The translations under genes were made by a program, and so were the position numbers. The notes beneath the pieces were generated by a model. That model had not been told where the DNA came from. It saw only the letters and a list, made by a program, of their open reading frames with translations, and made no database searches. Shown here in pieces: positions 9,537-18,795 of a stretch of 64,000 nt of DNA (position 1 is the stretch's first letter; every line of letters starts with the position of its first letter). The DNA is taken from positions 27,681-91,680 of the forward strand of contig CAJOEC010000053.1 in assembly GCA_905233425.1 (NCBI GenBank), in the 5' to 3' direction. This DNA is from an uncultured Prevotella sp. (lineage in GTDB: Bacteria; Bacteroidota; Bacteroidia; Bacteroidales; Bacteroidaceae).

Positions 9537-9914
9537 ATGACTCACAAAAAGTATTACGGCTATAAGAAGCCACAAGAACGGTATTCCATCAAGTTCCGCG
9601 ACGATGCAGCAAATAGTAGAGTCGGTACAATGTTTGCCATCGGGTACCAAGATGAGAAGTTTTATATGGTGAAGCTGAACTGGGGCGCAGAAGAGGATTG
9701 GGAGCGTTCCAGAGACGGGGAGGTGGAGATGACGTGGAGCTTCGACGAGGAGAACACGAAGAAAATCATGCTCCGCACGGGAACACACAACGCCAAGGAT
9801 ATGATGCAAGCCATGTATGAGCGTTTCGGTAAGTACAAGGCTTTTGCTCACTTCCATATAGAGAAGTGGTGTAAGGAGAAAGAAATCGAATACAGCTATT
9901 ACGTGCATTATTAA
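9537..9914 (+). CDS. Unknown 125 aa protein (MTHKKYYGYKKPQERYSIKF...)
   Basis: Intact ORF between duplicated leader and PP2C gene. Confidence 0.6.
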   Translation: MTHKKYYGYKKPQERYSIKFRDDAANSRVGTMFAIGYQDEKFYMVKLNWGAEEDWERSRDGEVEMTWSFDEENTKKIMLRTGTHNAKDMMQAMYERFGKYKAFAHFHIEKWCKEKEIEYSYYVHY

Positions 9915-9959
9915 CATTGTCGAAAGAATGAAGATAATGGAAAAAAAGAAGGAGAAAGA

Positions 9960-10634
9960 ATGAGACTGAAATATACGACGTGTTGCATGACTGGCGGAAA
10001 GCAGAGAAACGAGGATGCTATCTTTGCCCGTGTCTATGAAGAAAGCAACAAAGCCCTGTTCGTGGTCTGCGACGGCATGAGTGGCCTTCATATAGGCGAC
10101 GAAGCGAGTAAGGCAATTGTTGAGGTGTTTGAATCCGTATGGAACCAGCACCATGCAGAATGGGACGACAATCGCTTACTGAATGAGGCTGTTGAACAAG
10201 GAAAGACTGCTATTGATGGCCTGTCAAGATACGACGTGGGAACGACCATTGTTTTGGCTGCAGTGGAGGATGAAACGATGCTGATAGGGCATCTTGGTGA
10301 CAGCAGGGCCTATTACATTCGCCCTGGTAGCGGAATTGTCTATCAGACCGAAGACCATATCACCATAGGGCAGGAGGGCTGGCCGTATGTGTCGAAAGGG
10401 TTCTTCAACTTCCGGAAGATTGACGCTCCGACTGTCGGGAGATTCCAACTTCAGAAAGGCGACCGCATCTTGCTTTGCTCTGATGGGGTGTACGGCTGCT
10501 ACCGTGGCAATGCTTTTGTGGATTTGCTGAGTGAGAAAATGGAAATCGACACGATGATGTCCAACATAGTGGGCTATTGCGATGAGTATGCCACAGACAA
10601 CTATTCGGCCATACTCATTGAAGTTGAAAAGTAA
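9960..10634 (+). CDS. PP2C-family Ser/Thr protein phosphatase
   Basis: GGKQRNEDA, LFVVCDGMSGLH, GTTIVLAA, LIGHLGDSRAYYI, DRILLCSDGVYG, DNYSAILIEV. Confidence 0.9.
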   Translation: MRLKYTTCCMTGGKQRNEDAIFARVYEESNKALFVVCDGMSGLHIGDEASKAIVEVFESVWNQHHAEWDDNRLLNEAVEQGKTAIDGLSRYDVGTTIVLAAVEDETMLIGHLGDSRAYYIRPGSGIVYQTEDHITIGQEGWPYVSKGFFNFRKIDAPTVGRFQLQKGDRILLCSDGVYGCYRGNAFVDLLSEKMEIDTMMSNIVGYCDEYATDNYSAILIEVEK

Positions 10635-10707
10635 GGTGATAGGAAAAACCTACTTTGATACTCTATAGAAGAAAGAAACGAATTGACAACATAAAAAAAG
10701 TACTGTT

Positions 10708-11073
10708 ATGGCACAAACGACACTTATCAATTATTCGGTTCTATGGGACAGAATCAGTGAATGGGCAAGAAAAGCCGGAAGGGTGAGCACACGGCCACTC
10801 CTCCTTCTTTTCTATGTGATGAAGAGTAAGGATATACCTTGGTCTGACAAGATGCTGGTACTATCGGCTATCAGCTATCTGGTGTTTCCCATTGACATTC
10901 TCGATGCTAAGCGTCTGCCTATCATAGGATGGTTCGACGAAATAGCATCTATTTCCGTGGCATACCAGAAGGTGAGCAAGCACATCACGCCGGAAATAGA
11001 AGCCAAAGTGGATGCCATCCTTGACAGGTGGTTTCCTGAACATGCTTCATACGTGGAGTTGCCGACGCCTTGA
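10708..11073 (+). CDS. YkvA family (DUF1232) protein
   Basis: DIPWSDKMLVLSAISYLVFPIDILDAKRLPIIGWFDEIASISVAYQKV. Confidence 0.8.
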   Translation: MAQTTLINYSVLWDRISEWARKAGRVSTRPLLLLFYVMKSKDIPWSDKMLVLSAISYLVFPIDILDAKRLPIIGWFDEIASISVAYQKVSKHITPEIEAKVDAILDRWFPEHASYVELPTP

Positions 11074-11117
11074 CGAATTACCTATAAAACCATGAACTAA
11101 AGAAAAGATATAAACAG

Positions 11118-11330
11118 AAGAACACTTGTGGTTTTGCGTATCTTGTAAACACGGAAACGGAAGAGTGCTTCGAATTGATGGACAGACACGGGAAGCTGTC
11201 ATCATTCACCAAGAATGATGTAGATTATAACAATATCTGCCTGTTTTTTTCTTCAAGATTTGGCCATAAGGATGGCCAGACTGTCATCGACAAGCGGACG
11301 GGAGCCAGCTATGCAGCAACTCATTGATTC
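11118..11330 (+). pseudogene. Remnant of unknown coding sequence
   Basis: Open frame without start reads NTCGFAYLVNTETEECFELMDRHGKLSSFTKNDVDYNNICLFFSSRFGHKDGQTVIDKRTGASYAATH. Confidence 0.4.
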
Positions 11331-11570
11331 GAAAGATAATGGGTTGATAAACATTGTGACGGGTTTGAGCACTAATATGCGCTACGACGACTGGCTGGGC
11401 ACAAACGTGGTTCGGCAGTGGTAACTTTGTCTTATTATGCTAAAAAAAGTGAGAGATTTGCAGTCGCAAACGATAAAAAGTCGGTGCGGCTATATTCTTT
11501 TTGCAAAAATAGTAGTAACTTTGCAGATTAAAATGTCATTGATGAAGAATCGAGGAAAAAATAAGCGAGT

Positions 11571-12368
11571 ATGAATAAGAGAAAGTTACTGTGTGTAGCA
11601 GCATTAGCCATGCTGACACTTGCATCTTGCAATAGGGAAAAAGGGATGGATTATGGCGTTGAATGGAACTTTGACCCTGGTACGACTGTGTATGAGTTGA
11701 ACAACGGTTGTACTGCGAGAGACTCCATCGGCGACGGGCCAATGAACGAGGAGATGACCGTTCACGATAAAGATGGGAGGGTGCTTGCCCTTGCTGGGTG
11801 TGCCTCTGAGTGGGGCTGCATGGTGGTGGTACGTTTCTTGTACGATGAGGATGGAAGTGTGAGGGGGCTGATACGCTCAACAGCAGATAGTGAGGATGAT
11901 GACGAACCAGATCAAAATGAGGTATTGCGCCATGTATTTGAAAAAAGTGAAGACGATAAGGAGTTCGAGACATTCCTCTTCCAGAAAGAGAACGGACTTA
12001 TCAGAAAGGTGTATAGCCCTGCTGCAAAGGATTCCATCAAGGCACCTGAGTGGTGTCACATAGAATATGCCGTGAAAGAATCAGGGATATTCTGGGTGAA
12101 TGATATTCAAGGCGGTGAGATTATCCCCCAGTTCTGTGTTGTACCAAATAAGAAAGAAAGAGAATATGCGATAGACGTATATAACGGCTACCAGTTACAG
12201 GTGCGTAAGGGCTATAGCAAAGGGAGTCTTCATAGCATCACCGTATTTGACAGCGATGGCCATGTCTCAGGCTATTTCCCCATGGATACGGGCGAATACA
12301 ACTTGGATGCCGTGAACGGATTCCTGTTTGACACATGGGGAGGTAACTATGCTAACATAGAAAACTAA
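11571..12368 (+). CDS. Lipoprotein of unknown function
   Basis: MNKRKLLCVAALAMLTLASCNRE lipobox; intact 265 aa. Confidence 0.75.
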   Translation: MNKRKLLCVAALAMLTLASCNREKGMDYGVEWNFDPGTTVYELNNGCTARDSIGDGPMNEEMTVHDKDGRVLALAGCASEWGCMVVVRFLYDEDGSVRGLIRSTADSEDDDEPDQNEVLRHVFEKSEDDKEFETFLFQKENGLIRKVYSPAAKDSIKAPEWCHIEYAVKESGIFWVNDIQGGEIIPQFCVVPNKKEREYAIDVYNGYQLQVRKGYSKGSLHSITVFDSDGHVSGYFPMDTGEYNLDAVNGFLFDTWGGNYANIEN

Positions 12369-12469
12369 GGTTTTTATAGAAGCACGTCAGGGATTGTTGG
12401 TTTATACGGCTTAAAATAGACAGACCACCCAAATTTGTCATGTCAGGGGCAGGAAAGCCCACCTCTACC

Positions 12470-13230
12470 CTCTTTTTGGCCTCAAAAAGGTCAAAAATTT
12501 GATTGAGGATCATTATGATGGAGTATCATTGTATGACCTAATGCGAGGGAAAGTGTGCGGAGTAGATGATCAACCCATCGGATTTGCGATTAAGATGTAT
12601 GAGATGTTTCAAAATCGTAAGATTGATTTTGCTAAGATGGTCGCCGAAGAAATCCTGAAAGAGATATAAACACTATACAACGTAATGATATGGCTTTGAG
12701 ATTTATTTGAACTTCCAGAAAATATAATATTTACGGTAAATGGAGAAATCAAAATAAAAATTAGAGGTAGCATACTAAGTATGTGTGAGTTGCCTGGTGC
12801 AATAGTTCCAGAGGTGTTTGATAGATTGTTTCCTTTTGAATACGCACCATCAGCAGATATCGGTTTATATAAAAATAGGTAAAGTCGAAAACTTTGAGAT
12901 TTACGTCGTAGGAATTCTTCTCTACTGCATATTGACAGGCCATCTACCCTATAAGGGCAGCACATCTTTGGAAGATTGTCATTTGGCACATGAGCCATAC
13001 ATTGACCCTCGCGATGACAATTATATAGAAAGACCTTTTGTTAGAAGACCTTCACGTGGGTATGACAAATTGTTACTGACTGATATTCAAGACATACATC
13101 TTAGAAAAGTAATAGAAAAAGCGACGAGAGAAAATCCATCTAAGCGTTTCCAATCAGCTATAGAGTTTATTAATGAGTTAGAAACTCCTAAAGAGGAACC
13201 TTTTGATGGCTGCTATGGGTCAGAAATTTC
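12470..13230 (+). pseudogene. Hanks-type Ser/Thr kinase, frameshifted and eroded
   Basis: Fragments in different frames: LIEDHYDGVSLYDLMRGKV, ELPENIIFTVNGEIKIKI-RGS (catalytic/DFG-like), YVVGILLYCILTGHLPYKG, IHLRKVIEKATRENPSKRFQSAIEFINEL. Confidence 0.75.
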
Positions 13231-14467
13231 CTCTGTACAAAGATTCTAGCTACTTACTCATTCTCTCTACGTTGCTCGGCATGTACGTCATGATGTCCTC
13301 TGGCCACTTCCTCCTGTTCTTCCTCGGACTGGAGATGGCCTCAGTGCCCATGGCCTGCCTTGTCGCCTTCGACAAGTACAAGCAGCAGAGTGCCGAGGCT
13401 GCCGCCAAGTACATCCTCACCGCCACGTTCTCTTCGGGCGTGATGCTCTACGGCATCTCCATGCTCTACGGCGTCTGCGGTACCCTCTACTTTGATGTCA
13501 TGGCTCTCGTTATCGCTGCCAAGGGTAGTGTGTTTTCCGGACAGGGCACGATGCTCATCATGGGCATGGTGTTCTTCTTCAGTGGTCTTGGCTTCAAGAT
13601 TTCGCTCGTTCCCTTCCACTTCTGGACGGCCGACACCTACCAGGGTGCCCCCACTCCCGTCACCGGTTATCTGAGCGTCGTCTCCAAGGGAGCCGCCACG
13701 CTCACCCTGGCCATAATCCTGATGAAGGTCTTCGCCTCGATGGTCGACTACTGGGAGCCGCTACTTTGGATTGTCATCATGCTCACCATCACCGTAGGTA
13801 ACCTCTTCGCCATCCGTCAGAAAGAGTTGAAGCGCTTCATGGCCTTCTCCTCTATCTCCCAGGCCGGTTACATCATGCTCGCCGTCGTTGGCAACAGCAC
13901 CGTGGGCCTCACAGCCCTCACCTTCTACGTCCTCGTCTACGTAGCCGCCAACCTCGCCGTCTTCACGGTCATCACCGCAGTAGAGCATAGACCCACCCCC
14001 CAGCCCCTCCCTGTGAGGGAGGGGAGTGGTTACACTCAAGGTTGTATGGATGGGCAGAAGGTATCTACTCCCCTCCCTCACAGGGAGGGGCAAGGGGGTG
14101 GGTCTACCCAGATGTCCGCCTATAACGGCCTCTACCAGACCAACCCGAAGCTGGCCCTGCTGATGACCCTGGCCCTCTTCTCTCTGGCAGGCATCTCATG
14201 GCCGCTGTCGGAGGTCACGAGGCTGCCCCATTCTGGCCCTACTTCGTGGTCTTCATCGCCCTTATCAACACGGTAGTCTCCCTCTACTACTACCTCTTGA
14301 TTGTCAAGGCCATGTACATCACCAAGGAGGACAATCCTCTGCCCTTCTTCGCCAACGGCCGCGCCATCAACTGGAGCCTTGCCCTCTGCACCGCCGGCAT
14401 CCTCCTCTTCGGTATCTGCTCCTGCATCTACGAGTGGATCGACCGCGCCGCCGTCGCCTCGATGTAA
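13203..14467 (+). pseudogene. nuoN: NADH-quinone oxidoreductase subunit N, 5'-truncated and frameshifted
   Basis: [43 protein letters not shown]...[31 protein letters not shown]; frame breaks at [10 protein letters not shown] and continues in another frame as [19 protein letters not shown]...; N-terminal part absent. Confidence 0.85.
13989..14105. repeat. Palindromic C/G-rich element, copy 1 (in frame in nuoN)
   Basis: AGACCCACCCCCCAGCCCCTCCCTGTGAGGGAGGGGAG...CTCCCCTCCCTCACAGGGAGGGGCAAGGGGGTGGGTCT. Confidence 0.85.
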
Positions 14468-14561
14468 CCCACGTTTCACACGTCATGATAAAAGCCGGAA
14501 GCACACCACTTCCGGCTTTAATCATATTTGGTCACTTTGCCCGATAATCGGTAAATAACAG

Positions 14562-17500
14562 TCAACTGTCTAAATTCTCGTTCCCGTTTCTATATTCAGC
14601 AGCCATTCCATACTGACGCAATGGCAAATCTTGTGCTTTTGGTCTTGCTGCTTCCCTAACCATTGGAGTATAAGCCTCAATGATACGCTTCCACTCCTTA
14701 GGACTCATGTCAGAATACCGTTCGCCGAACTGCTCCATCGCTTCACGTTGAAGTTCATAATCGGTTGTGTCAGGGTATAGTTGCAAGCGGCTGAAGATGA
14801 GATTACGAACTTCCTGGTCATCCTCTACACGTACCAACTTGAAATATAGATAATCCAGGTTTTCTACCATTCTTATCAACAGCCTCTGGAAATTAGATTT
14901 GAATCCCTCGTTCTGCTGATACTCTTTATATAGAGACATGTCGCCTTTGCGTTTCTTCCTGACTATGCCATCGATAATTTTAGCATAGATTTCATCAACA
15001 GCCTGTCGATCTGGGTTTCCTACTATCATCGTCTTATAGTCCTCATCCTCAGCAACGGCCTTGGCCATACTCATCATTTTGGCCTTCTGATCATCTGGGG
15101 TCGCATCCCATCCCTTGAACCAACGCTCGTTGAATTCCTTTAAGATTATCTCCAGTCTGTCTTTAGGTTCATCAACATTTCCTGGCCCTATCATTACAGG
15201 CTTATTGGGGTCAAGTACTGTTTCTCCTGAATCCAGTCCGATGGTCTCATTCAGCGCCGTTCGTCTGAGTCCGTAGGTGTTCAGGTCCACGGAGTCCAAC
15301 AGATCCTTGATATCATCAGCATTCTTTCCTGGTACTATCAGTTGTGGTATGAGGTAGCGCAGATACCAGAACAGCTTTTCCCAGTCTGCCACTTCATAAT
15401 CCATGATAGCTGCCACCCTTGAATACACCTTCACAAACTGCTTACACTTCATCTTGAAGTCAGCCTTTCCGTTCTCAGGCCATTCTATCTCCTGATTGAA
15501 GCGTAATGCCGCTGTATCAACAATGGGTGCCCACTGGTCTGCCTCTGCTCCGTGAATATACATTTCAATAAACTCATTCACCTCATCCATATCGAACACG
15601 CCAAAAGTCAGCAATGTTGTCTTCAACTGGTGCAGGATATTGACATCTGTCGCCTCCGAGAGCGTTGTTGCCGTATAGAACGGGTCGAATGAGTCCTTGA
15701 TATCATCCTTCGTATTATAGAAGTCCAGGATAAAGAGGTCTTCGCTGAGTTTACCTAAGTCTGGGGCGCTTCTGTTCAGACGCGACAAAGCCTGCACAGC
15801 CAGCACCCCTGCCAGTGGCTTATCCACATACATAGCGCAGAGCTTAGGCTGGTCAAAACCTGTCAGATACTTATTGGCGACTACCAATATACGGTAATCG
15901 TCCGAGTCGAAATTCTCTGCCGTCTTGTTCTCTGGGAACCCGTTCAGTTCTGCCTCCGTATATTCCCTGCCGTTCAGTGTCTTCGAACCCGAGAAGGCAA
16001 TCAATATCTTATAGGGCATCTTGTTCTTCACCAACAGTTCCTGCAGGGCTTGATAATACAAGATGGCACATTCAATATCCTTAGTGACTACCATCGCCTT
16101 TGCCTTTCCCTTCAACTTATGATTGCGGAATATCTTGGCATCGAAGTGGTTAAGCATCACCTCTGCCTTAGCCTCAATGGTCTTAGGGTTTCGCTCCACA
16201 TAGCTTCTCAGGATTCTTTGAGCCTTTTTGTTATTATATTCAGGGTCTTCCTCAATACTCTTTGTCAGCTCATAGTAACTACGATAGGTAGTATAGTTGG
16301 TCAGCACGTCCAAAATGAATCCCTCCTCTATGGCCTGTTTCATCGAATACAAGTGGAAAGGATGGAACTTGCCTTCTGCATCCTCTGAGCCGAAACGTTC
16401 TAGAGTCTCTTTCTTCGGAGTGGCAGTAAAGGCGAAATACGAGCTGTTTGAACTCATCTTTCTGTCCTTCATCAGTTTCTCCAGCAATTCGTCTGTGTCA
16501 CCTCCGTTTTGGTCTGCATCCTTCTGTACCGTGGCGTTCAGCTTGTCTGCAGCAATACCGCTTTGACTGCTATGAGCCTCGTCTATGATGATGGCGAAGT
16601 TATGGTCGCTCACGTCGCTGATGGCATCACAGATGAAAGGGAACTTCTGAATCGTAGTGATGATGATACGCTTGTTCTGCTCAATAGCATCCTTCAGGTC
16701 TTTCGACGTATCTGCATGCGCCACAATCTTGTCGCTCTGTCCGAAAGCCTTGATGTTGTCAGTTATCTGTTTATCCAGCAGCCTACGGTCTGTCACCACT
16801 ATCACAGAATTGAACAGAGGTGCATCCAATGACTTTGCTCTTACTGCCGTCATCGACTCCGGGCAGGTCTTTATCAGCTTATAGGCCAGCCACGTCAGCG
16901 AGTTCGACTTTCCCGAACCTGCTGAGTGCTGAATCAGGTAGGTCTTTCCAACACCCACCTTTGCCACGTTCTGTTCCAACTTCGTCACCACGTCCAACTG
17001 GTGGTAACGGGGGAATATCAGTTTCTTGGCGTTCTTCATGATGTGCGGCACCTTCTTCTGCGTCTTGGCCTCGTCGTAGTCGAACAACACATAGTTCATG
17101 ATGATGTCGGCCACGGTGTCCTTCTGCAATACCTGTTCCCACAGATAGCTGGTCTTATAGCCATCCATATTCACAGGGTTGCCGGCTCCCTGACCTTCTG
17201 GCAGTCCTTTGTTGAAGGGCATGAAGAATGTCTTATCCAGATTCAGCTTAGTGGTAAAGAACACCTCATCCTTATCCAATGTGAAGTGAGCTAAGCAGCG
17301 GCCATACTGCAACAGCGTTTCCTTTGGATTTCTTTCCGTACTCTTATATTGCTTCTGTCCATCGTATCGGGCTGTCTGATGAGTCCAGGGATTCTTCAGT
17401 TCAAAGGTGAACAGGGGGATGCCATTCACATACAGCACCATATCTAATTCCAAGCCCGGATTCATCTGCGAGAACGTCTGCTGGCGTGTCAACGAGAATT

Positions 17501-17915
17501 GGTTCTGCTGATATTTCTCGTGCGATGCAGCACTATCAGCAGCACTGGGCTTGGGATAGAATAGCGTCAGTTTGATATTGGCAATCTCAAACTTCTCTCT
17601 CAGGACTTTAATGATACCAAAGGTCTCAATCTCCTTCGACAGAAGTCGAGGCAGTTCCGAGCGCAAATCCCGCCCCTTATACTCTTTCAGCACATCGCCT
17701 TGAGTGGTTTCAAGGAACGACCATAGCCTGCGCATGTCGAAGCCCAACTTCTTGTCAAAGTCTTTAGGCTGGCCCCAATAGAAGTGCTGAACGTCAGGAC
17801 TCTGGGCTTCCACATCGGTCAGTCCTGCCTCTTCACGCTCTTCCTTTGTCGAGCCTACAAGAGCCCGTTCTATCAGCCACTCAAAGGCCTGCTCATTTGT
17901 CTTGCTGAAACTCAT
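14562..17915 (-). CDS. hsdR: Type I restriction endonuclease subunit R
   Basis: 1117 aa; YLIQHSAGSGKSNSLTWLA (Walker A), IIDEAHSSQSG (DEAH), FAFTATPKKETLERFG, LTGFDQPKLCAMYVDKPLAGVLAVQALSRLNR. Confidence 0.95.
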   Translation of the reverse strand: MSFSKTNEQAFEWLIERALVGSTKEEREEAGLTDVEAQSPDVQHFYWGQPKDFDKKLGFDMRRLWSFLETTQGDVLKEYKGRDLRSELPRLLSKEIETFGIIKVLREKFEIANIKLTLFYPKPSAADSAASHEKYQQNQFSLTRQQTFSQMNPGLELDMVLYVNGIPLFTFELKNPWTHQTARYDGQKQYKSTERNPKETLLQYGRCLAHFTLDKDEVFFTTKLNLDKTFFMPFNKGLPEGQGAGNPVNMDGYKTSYLWEQVLQKDTVADIIMNYVLFDYDEAKTQKKVPHIMKNAKKLIFPRYHQLDVVTKLEQNVAKVGVGKTYLIQHSAGSGKSNSLTWLAYKLIKTCPESMTAVRAKSLDAPLFNSVIVVTDRRLLDKQITDNIKAFGQSDKIVAHADTSKDLKDAIEQNKRIIITTIQKFPFICDAISDVSDHNFAIIIDEAHSSQSGIAADKLNATVQKDADQNGGDTDELLEKLMKDRKMSSNSSYFAFTATPKKETLERFGSEDAEGKFHPFHLYSMKQAIEEGFILDVLTNYTTYRSYYELTKSIEEDPEYNNKKAQRILRSYVERNPKTIEAKAEVMLNHFDAKIFRNHKLKGKAKAMVVTKDIECAILYYQALQELLVKNKMPYKILIAFSGSKTLNGREYTEAELNGFPENKTAENFDSDDYRILVVANKYLTGFDQPKLCAMYVDKPLAGVLAVQALSRLNRSAPDLGKLSEDLFILDFYNTKDDIKDSFDPFYTATTLSEATDVNILHQLKTTLLTFGVFDMDEVNEFIEMYIHGAEADQWAPIVDTAALRFNQEIEWPENGKADFKMKCKQFVKVYSRVAAIMDYEVADWEKLFWYLRYLIPQLIVPGKNADDIKDLLDSVDLNTYGLRRTALNETIGLDSGETVLDPNKPVMIGPGNVDEPKDRLEIILKEFNERWFKGWDATPDDQKAKMMSMAKAVAEDEDYKTMIVGNPDRQAVDEIYAKIIDGIVRKKRKGDMSLYKEYQQNEGFKSNFQRLLIRMVENLDYLYFKLVRVEDDQEVRNLIFSRLQLYPDTTDYELQREAMEQFGERYSDMSPKEWKRIIEAYTPMVREAARPKAQDLPLRQYGMAAEYRNGNENLDS

Positions 17916-17918
17916 AGC

Positions 17919-18794
17919 TCAATCCTCCTGCTCATAATAATAAGAATAGTCTATACCTTTCATGAATATCTCGCGGTCGTCAATACGGTCGGTAAGTGCC
18001 TGATGTAGCAGATGTCTTATCGGCTCGGCATCGGTTGTACTCCTGCGCATGGCTTCCAAATAGTCTTTCTTGTTTATCTTACTCCAGTCGACACACATCC
18101 GTAGTTCTTTCTTAAAGATGAGGTCAAGCCAGATACGGGTAGAGCGGCCGTTGCCCTCCATAAAGGGGTGCGCCATATTCATCTCTACATATTTATCTAC
18201 AATCTCATCGAAATTAGTTTGTGGCATCAGCTCAATCAACCTCAGATTCTGCATCAGATATTCTGCACGACAGAAGAGCGTGCCGTCCTTCCAAATCGTT
18301 TTCATGCGTATCTTGCCGGCAAAGTCATATAATCCGCCAAACAGATAGGCATGAATCTGTTGCAGGCATTTCACAGTTCCCGGCCTCATCGTTTCGAGCA
18401 ATCCGCTTTCAATGAGTGTATAAGCTTTCTTTTTGCTCTGCCCGTCAATGCTGTTGTCGCTATAGACGAACCAGTTGAGGAAAGCATTGGCACGGTTGTT
18501 GGGATAGTGCTCGGCTAATGTCCTCACACAATCGCTGTCTAATGCATCGGCTGCACGTTGCTTCCCGTCGGGAGCTTGGAATTTGAAGTCGTGAGTGACA
18601 CTCACGAGTTGAACGCCATCAGCATTGAGTTTCTTTTTCAGCCAACGCCAATAATTGCCCGCCTTGACATAGTCCTCTTCATCATTGATGGCTCGCACGA
18701 TGTCGGTGGCCGAGAACCACCACTTGCTGTTTTCCTCGTCCCATACGGCCCGCACTTCGCGGTCGTTGAAAAAACGTATCGACTTCTTACTCAT
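17919..18794 (-). CDS. Fic-domain protein with BRO-N/DinD-like N-terminus
   Basis: VRAVWDEENSKWWFSATDIVRAINDEEDYVKAGNYWRWLKKKL and Fic motif HPFMEGNGRSTRIW. Confidence 0.85.
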   Translation of the reverse strand: MSKKSIRFFNDREVRAVWDEENSKWWFSATDIVRAINDEEDYVKAGNYWRWLKKKLNADGVQLVSVTHDFKFQAPDGKQRAADALDSDCVRTLAEHYPNNRANAFLNWFVYSDNSIDGQSKKKAYTLIESGLLETMRPGTVKCLQQIHAYLFGGLYDFAGKIRMKTIWKDGTLFCRAEYLMQNLRLIELMPQTNFDEIVDKYVEMNMAHPFMEGNGRSTRIWLDLIFKKELRMCVDWSKINKKDYLEAMRRSTTDAEPIRHLLHQALTDRIDDREIFMKGIDYSYYYEQED

Positions 18795-18795
18795 G

